Below are positions 6,776 through 9,406 of a DNA stretch of 9,406 nt, piece by piece (position 1 is the first letter of the stretch; each line of letters starts with the position of its first letter). The stretch covers positions 1 to 9,406 of the forward strand of contig JAODBN010000388.1 of assembly GCA_025463965.1 (NCBI GenBank), in the 5' to 3' direction. A program made the position numbers and the translations under genes. Below the pieces are notes generated by a model. The model saw only the letters and a program-made list of their open reading frames with translations, was not told the origin of the DNA and ran no database searches. The stretch comes from Acidimicrobiaceae bacterium (GTDB lineage: Bacteria; Actinomycetota; Acidimicrobiia; Acidimicrobiales; Bog-793).

Positions 6776-7567
6776 ATGCGCTCGATGCCGGACGACGGGG
6801 ACGCGACGGTCCCTCCGCGCGGCGCGAATTCCTTCGGGCTCATCGAGGCGGCCCTCGGGCTCGCCGCGGCCGAACTCCTCGCTGCGCTCGCCGTCGCCGC
6901 CTACGGGGCGGCGACGGGACATCCGGCACGCACGAGCGACGTCGGGACCTACCTCGTCGACCTCGTCGGGGTGTGGGCCGGCTTTCTCGGTGCGGTCCTG
7001 CTCGCCAGCATCTCCTGGCACCGGCGAAACGGGGACCGGGCGGGTCGTAGCCTCTTCGTGCTGCTGCGCGACGACTACGGCCTCGCGTTGTCGCCGTGGC
7101 CCGATATCCCTCTCGGCGTCGCCGTCGGGCTCGCTTCCCAGTACGCGCTCGTCCCGGCGCTCGAGGCCCCGCTGCTGCCGTTCGTGCCGCACCTTTACCA
7201 ACGACTCGGCGGCCCGGCCCACCAGGTGACCGGCACCGGCCACGGCGCCTCGCTCGTCGTGCTCGGGCTGTTCTTGTGCATCGGCAGTCCCTTCGTGGAA
7301 GAGCTGTTCTTTCGCGGTCTCGTCCTGCGGGCGCTCGTCGGGCGCCTGGCCCGTTTTGGACAGCGCATCGCCGGCGTGCTCGGGGTGGTGATCACGGGCC
7401 TCGTCTTCGGCCTCGTCCACTTCGAGGCGCTGCAGTTCCTCGGCCTCGCGGGCTTCGGGATCGCGCTGTCGGTCCTTGCCCGGCGAACCGGGCGGCTCGG
7501 GCCGGGGATGGTGGCGCACCTGACCTTCAACGCCGTGACGGTGATCTCGCTGGCGCTGGCTCGATAG
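6776..7567 (+). CDS. CPBP family intramembrane metalloprotease
   Basis: 263 residues. It belongs to the CPBP (Abi, CAAX-protease and bacteriocin-processing) family of glutamate-type intramembrane proteases. All three signature motifs are present: EELFFRG with E175, E176 and R180; FGLVH with F211 and H215; and H248-LTF-N252. Hydrophobic segments at about 20-44, 60-79, 111-131, 157-172, 195-216, 218-235 and 243-261 fit a polytopic inner-membrane enzyme. The N-terminal 18 residues are polar and probably cytosolic. The substrate is unknown; family members process prenylated proteins, signal-peptide remnants, anti-sigma factors or peptides. ATG 6776 is preferred over ATG 6785 because of its spacing from the candidate promoter. 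It runs divergently from ftsH, so two membrane proteases share one 80-bp intergenic region. The 94 bp before manB contain no obvious gene or clear terminator. Confidence 0.9.
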   Translation: MRSMPDDGDATVPPRGANSFGLIEAALGLAAAELLAALAVAAYGAATGHPARTSDVGTYLVDLVGVWAGFLGAVLLASISWHRRNGDRAGRSLFVLLRDDYGLALSPWPDIPLGVAVGLASQYALVPALEAPLLPFVPHLYQRLGGPAHQVTGTGHGASLVVLGLFLCIGSPFVEELFFRGLVLRALVGRLARFGQRIAGVLGVVITGLVFGLVHFEALQFLGLAGFGIALSVLARRTGRLGPGMVAHLTFNAVTVISLALAR

Positions 7568-7646
7568 GGCGCCTCGATGGCTCGACGCAGCCCGAACGGC
7601 GCGGCGCAGACGGCTCGGCAGGAGCGGTCGGCGTCGCCGTCCTGAG

Positions 7647-7652
7647 TAGGCT
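7647..7652 (+). promoter_or_regulatory. -10 box of a probable leaderless manB promoter
   Basis: TAGGCT lies 9 nt before the manB ATG (7662). No ribosome binding site is seen, and the expected start of transcription falls within a few bases of the ATG. No convincing -35 element was found. The same TAGNNT arrangement occurs at ftsH. Confidence 0.45.
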
Positions 7653-7661
7653 CCGCGAACC

Positions 7662-9059
7662 ATGACGCCCTCTTCCCTGTCTGCGATCTTCAAGGCTTAC
7701 GACGTCCGGGGCATCGTGCCCGACCAGATGGATGCCAAGGTGGCCTGGGCGATCGGGGTGGGCTTTGGACGCTTCGTGCAGGACACGGCCGGCGCGACCC
7801 GGGTCCTCGTGGCCCACGACATGCGCTCGTCCGGCCCGGAGCTCGCCCGGGCGCTGATGGCCGGTGCCTCCTCCACCGGGCTCGAGGTCGTCGACCTCGG
7901 CCTGACCTCGACCGACATGACCTACTTCGCCTCGGGTCACCTTGACGCCCCGGCCGCCATGCTGACCGCCTCGCACAACCCGGCTCAGTACAACGGCATC
8001 AAGATGTGCCTGGCCGGGGCGGCGCCGATCGGCCAGGAGTCCGGGCTCGCAGAGATCCGGGCGTTGGCCGAGGAAGCGCTCCCTTCGGCGCCCGACCAGC
8101 CGGGTGTAGGGGACGTCGAGCCAGAGCACATGGACCTGTTGGCGGCCTTTGCCGAGCACGTGCACTCCTTCGTCGACATCTCGGCGCTCGCCCCCCTGCG
8201 CATCGTGGCCGACACGGCAAACGGGATGGGCGGGCTCGTGTGCCCCAAGGTGTTCGAGGGGCTGCCCTTCACGCTCGAGGTGCTCTACGGCGAGCTCGAC
8301 GGAACCTTCCCGAACCATCCCGCCGACCCGATTCAGATCGAGAACCTCGCCGACCTGCGTGCCCGGGTGCTCGAGACGGGCGCGGACGTGGGCCTCGCCT
8401 TCGACGGCGACGCCGACCGGGTGTTCCTCGTCGACGAGAAGGCCGAGCCGCTCTCCGGCTCGACCACCACAGCGATCGTTGCCAAGGCGATGCTCGAGAA
8501 GCACCCCGGTGCCACGATCCTGCACAACTGCATCTGCTCCAAGGCCGTTCCGGAGGTGGTCCGGGAGAACGGCGGCATCCCGGTGCGCACCAGGGTCGGG
8601 CACTCCTTCATCAAGGGAGTCATGGCCGAGACCGGAGCGGTCTTCGGAGGGGAGCACTCGGGCCACTACTACTTCAAGGACAACTTTCGGGCCGATTCCG
8701 GCATCATCGCGACCGTGGTCGTCCTCGAGGTGCTCTCCCGAGCGGGCGTCTCGCTGTCGGAGCTGCGCAAGCCCTTCGAGCGCTACGCGGACTCGGGCGA
8801 GATCAACACGACCGTCGACGATCCCGCCGCGATCGTCGAGGCGGTCGCCGAGGAGGTTGCCGCCGCGGGCGCCCAGGTCGACTTCCTCGACGGGCTCACG
8901 GCCGACTTCGGCGACTGGTGGTTCAACCTGCGGCCTTCCAATACCGAGCCGCTTTTGCGCTTGAACGTGGAGGCTGCCGACCGCGATGCCTGCAAGGCGC
9001 GCGTCGAGGAGGTGCTCGACCTCGTGTCCAAGGCCGGCGGCACGAAGGCGACCGCCTAA
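7662..9059 (+). CDS. manB: Phosphomannomutase/phosphoglucomutase (alpha-D-phosphohexomutase family)
   Basis: 465 residues, usual for the family. The cytosolic enzyme interconverts hexose 6-phosphate and hexose 1-phosphate, chiefly mannose, and so feeds GDP-mannose and glycan synthesis. The four signature regions are intact: phosphoserine loop TASHNP 102-107 (S104), magnesium loop DGDADR 248-253 (D248, D250, D252), sugar-binding loop GEHSGH 330-335 (E331, S333), and phosphate-binding loop RPSNTEP 424-430. The N-terminus FKAYDVRGIVP is the standard opening and supports the ATG. The GEHSGH loop suits dual mannose/glucose specificity, so the phosphomannomutase/phosphoglucomutase distinction cannot be settled from sequence. 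It heads a tight run with the Trm112 gene 3 bp downstream. It appears to have its own promoter rather than depending on the CPBP gene 94 bp upstream. Confidence 0.95.
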   Translation: MTPSSLSAIFKAYDVRGIVPDQMDAKVAWAIGVGFGRFVQDTAGATRVLVAHDMRSSGPELARALMAGASSTGLEVVDLGLTSTDMTYFASGHLDAPAAMLTASHNPAQYNGIKMCLAGAAPIGQESGLAEIRALAEEALPSAPDQPGVGDVEPEHMDLLAAFAEHVHSFVDISALAPLRIVADTANGMGGLVCPKVFEGLPFTLEVLYGELDGTFPNHPADPIQIENLADLRARVLETGADVGLAFDGDADRVFLVDEKAEPLSGSTTTAIVAKAMLEKHPGATILHNCICSKAVPEVVRENGGIPVRTRVGHSFIKGVMAETGAVFGGEHSGHYYFKDNFRADSGIIATVVVLEVLSRAGVSLSELRKPFERYADSGEINTTVDDPAAIVEAVAEEVAAAGAQVDFLDGLTADFGDWWFNLRPSNTEPLLRLNVEAADRDACKARVEEVLDLVSKAGGTKATA

Positions 9060-9062
9060 GCG

Positions 9063-9335
9063 ATGACTCTCGACCCGCTTCTCCTCGAGCTGCTCGTCTG
9101 CCCACAGGACAAAGGCCCTCTCTGGTACTTGGCAGACGAGGAGTGCCTCTACAACCCCCGCCTTCGGCGGCGTTACCCGATCCGTGAGGGCATCCCGGTG
9201 CTTCTCGTGGAGGAGGCCGAGGGCGCCGACGACACTGAGCACGCGCGCCTCGAGGCGCTGACGAGCGGTCCGAGCGCCCGCCTGACCGGGCGCCCCGCGT
9301 CCGAGGGTGGGGCCAGCGGACAACCCGCTTTCTGA
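9063..9335 (+). CDS. Trm112 family protein, cysteine-depleted actinobacterial type
   Basis: 90 residues. The N-terminal half matches the Trm112/YcaR small-protein family: LLELLVCPQDKGPL at about 7-20, NPRLRRRYPIREGIPVLL at 31-48. In classical members a CPxC motif and a further Cys pair hold zinc. Here the second Cys of CPxC is D16, and only C13 and C28 remain, so zinc binding is probably lost or altered. From memory, this is common in the actinobacterial form. Residues 53-90 are a polar, low-complexity tail. Trm112 proteins elsewhere activate partner methyltransferases. The role of this form is unknown, but its position directly after manB (3-bp gap, no clear ribosome binding site, so probably coupled translation) suggests a link to sugar-phosphate metabolism. 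Confidence 0.88.
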   Translation: MTLDPLLLELLVCPQDKGPLWYLADEECLYNPRLRRRYPIREGIPVLLVEEAEGADDTEHARLEALTSGPSARLTGRPASEGGASGQPAF

Positions 9336-9337
9336 CG

Positions 9338-9406
9338 GTGCAGGCGGACGGGACGCCCGAGCCCGGCGCGGCGGAGCGTCTGCGCGAGGCGGCCCGCCAG
9401 GCGACC
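9338..9406 (+). CDS. Start of a further gene, possibly SIS-domain phosphosugar isomerase (3' truncated)
   Basis: A GTG 2 nt after the Trm112 stop opens a frame of 23 codons that runs off the window. 22 of the 23 codons end in G or C, which favours real coding. The visible peptide (VQADGTPEPG, then an Arg/Ala/Glu-rich helix) is too short to identify. In many actinobacteria the gene after manB and the Trm112 gene is a bifunctional phosphoglucose/phosphomannose isomerase with a SIS domain, which would supply mannose 6-phosphate to ManB. The product name is inferred from context only, and the true start could lie further downstream. Confidence 0.45.
   Translation, partial: MQADGTPEPGAAERLREAARQAT

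Noticed and set aside
6776..7567. CPBP (Abi) gene as part of a phage-defence or bacteriocin-immunity system
   Set aside because: No toxin, bacteriocin, quorum-sensing or phage-defence gene is nearby. The motifs only support an intramembrane protease of unknown substrate.
7527..9323. 598-codon open frame antisense to manB and the Trm112 gene
   Set aside because: It mirrors a gene with all four phosphohexomutase motifs. The translation is Arg/Gly/His/Val-rich with no recognisable domain, as expected of an antisense frame in GC-rich DNA.

Overview
The window is GC-rich (roughly 70% by eye). Its coding frames have strong G/C third-position bias, GTG starts, few Shine-Dalgarno sites and TANNNT boxes placed directly at start codons. 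Together with actinobacteria-specific families (DUF5719, a cysteine-poor Trm112 protein behind a phosphomannomutase, an Lsr2-like protein), this points to an actinobacterium. Acidimicrobiia or a relative is my guess, not a proven placement. No RNA gene, CRISPR array, insertion sequence or integrase was seen.

Layout. (1) Positions 1-3976, + strand: the 3' part of a large membrane glycosyltransferase, overlapping by 4 bp a secreted DUF5719 protein with a repeat architecture. (2) Positions 4112-6695, - strand: a small two-domain protein with a possible zinc knuckle and an Lsr2-like tail, and a complete FtsH AAA+ metalloprotease. Between these two lies a 247-bp gap that includes a stretch of only 50% GC and several hairpins. 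(3) Positions 6776-7567, + strand: a CPBP-family intramembrane protease divergent from ftsH. (4) Positions 7662-9406, + strand: phosphomannomutase/phosphoglucomutase (manB), a Trm112-family protein 3 bp later, and the first 23 codons of a further gene, probably the SIS-domain sugar-phosphate isomerase often found there.

How it fits together. The outer genes (glycosyltransferase, DUF5719, manB, Trm112, probable isomerase) resemble a conserved actinobacterial cluster for sugar-phosphate supply and cell-surface glycan assembly. The middle block (Lsr2-like protein, FtsH, CPBP protease) concerns DNA binding and membrane-protein turnover. It interrupts that cluster with two strand switches. The two membrane proteases fire outward from an 80-bp gap and may be co-regulated. 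No clearly new defence or mobile system is present. The least ordinary items are the Lsr2-like protein with a Cys/His knuckle, the internal repeat structure of the DUF5719 protein, and a recurrent leaderless-promoter pattern.
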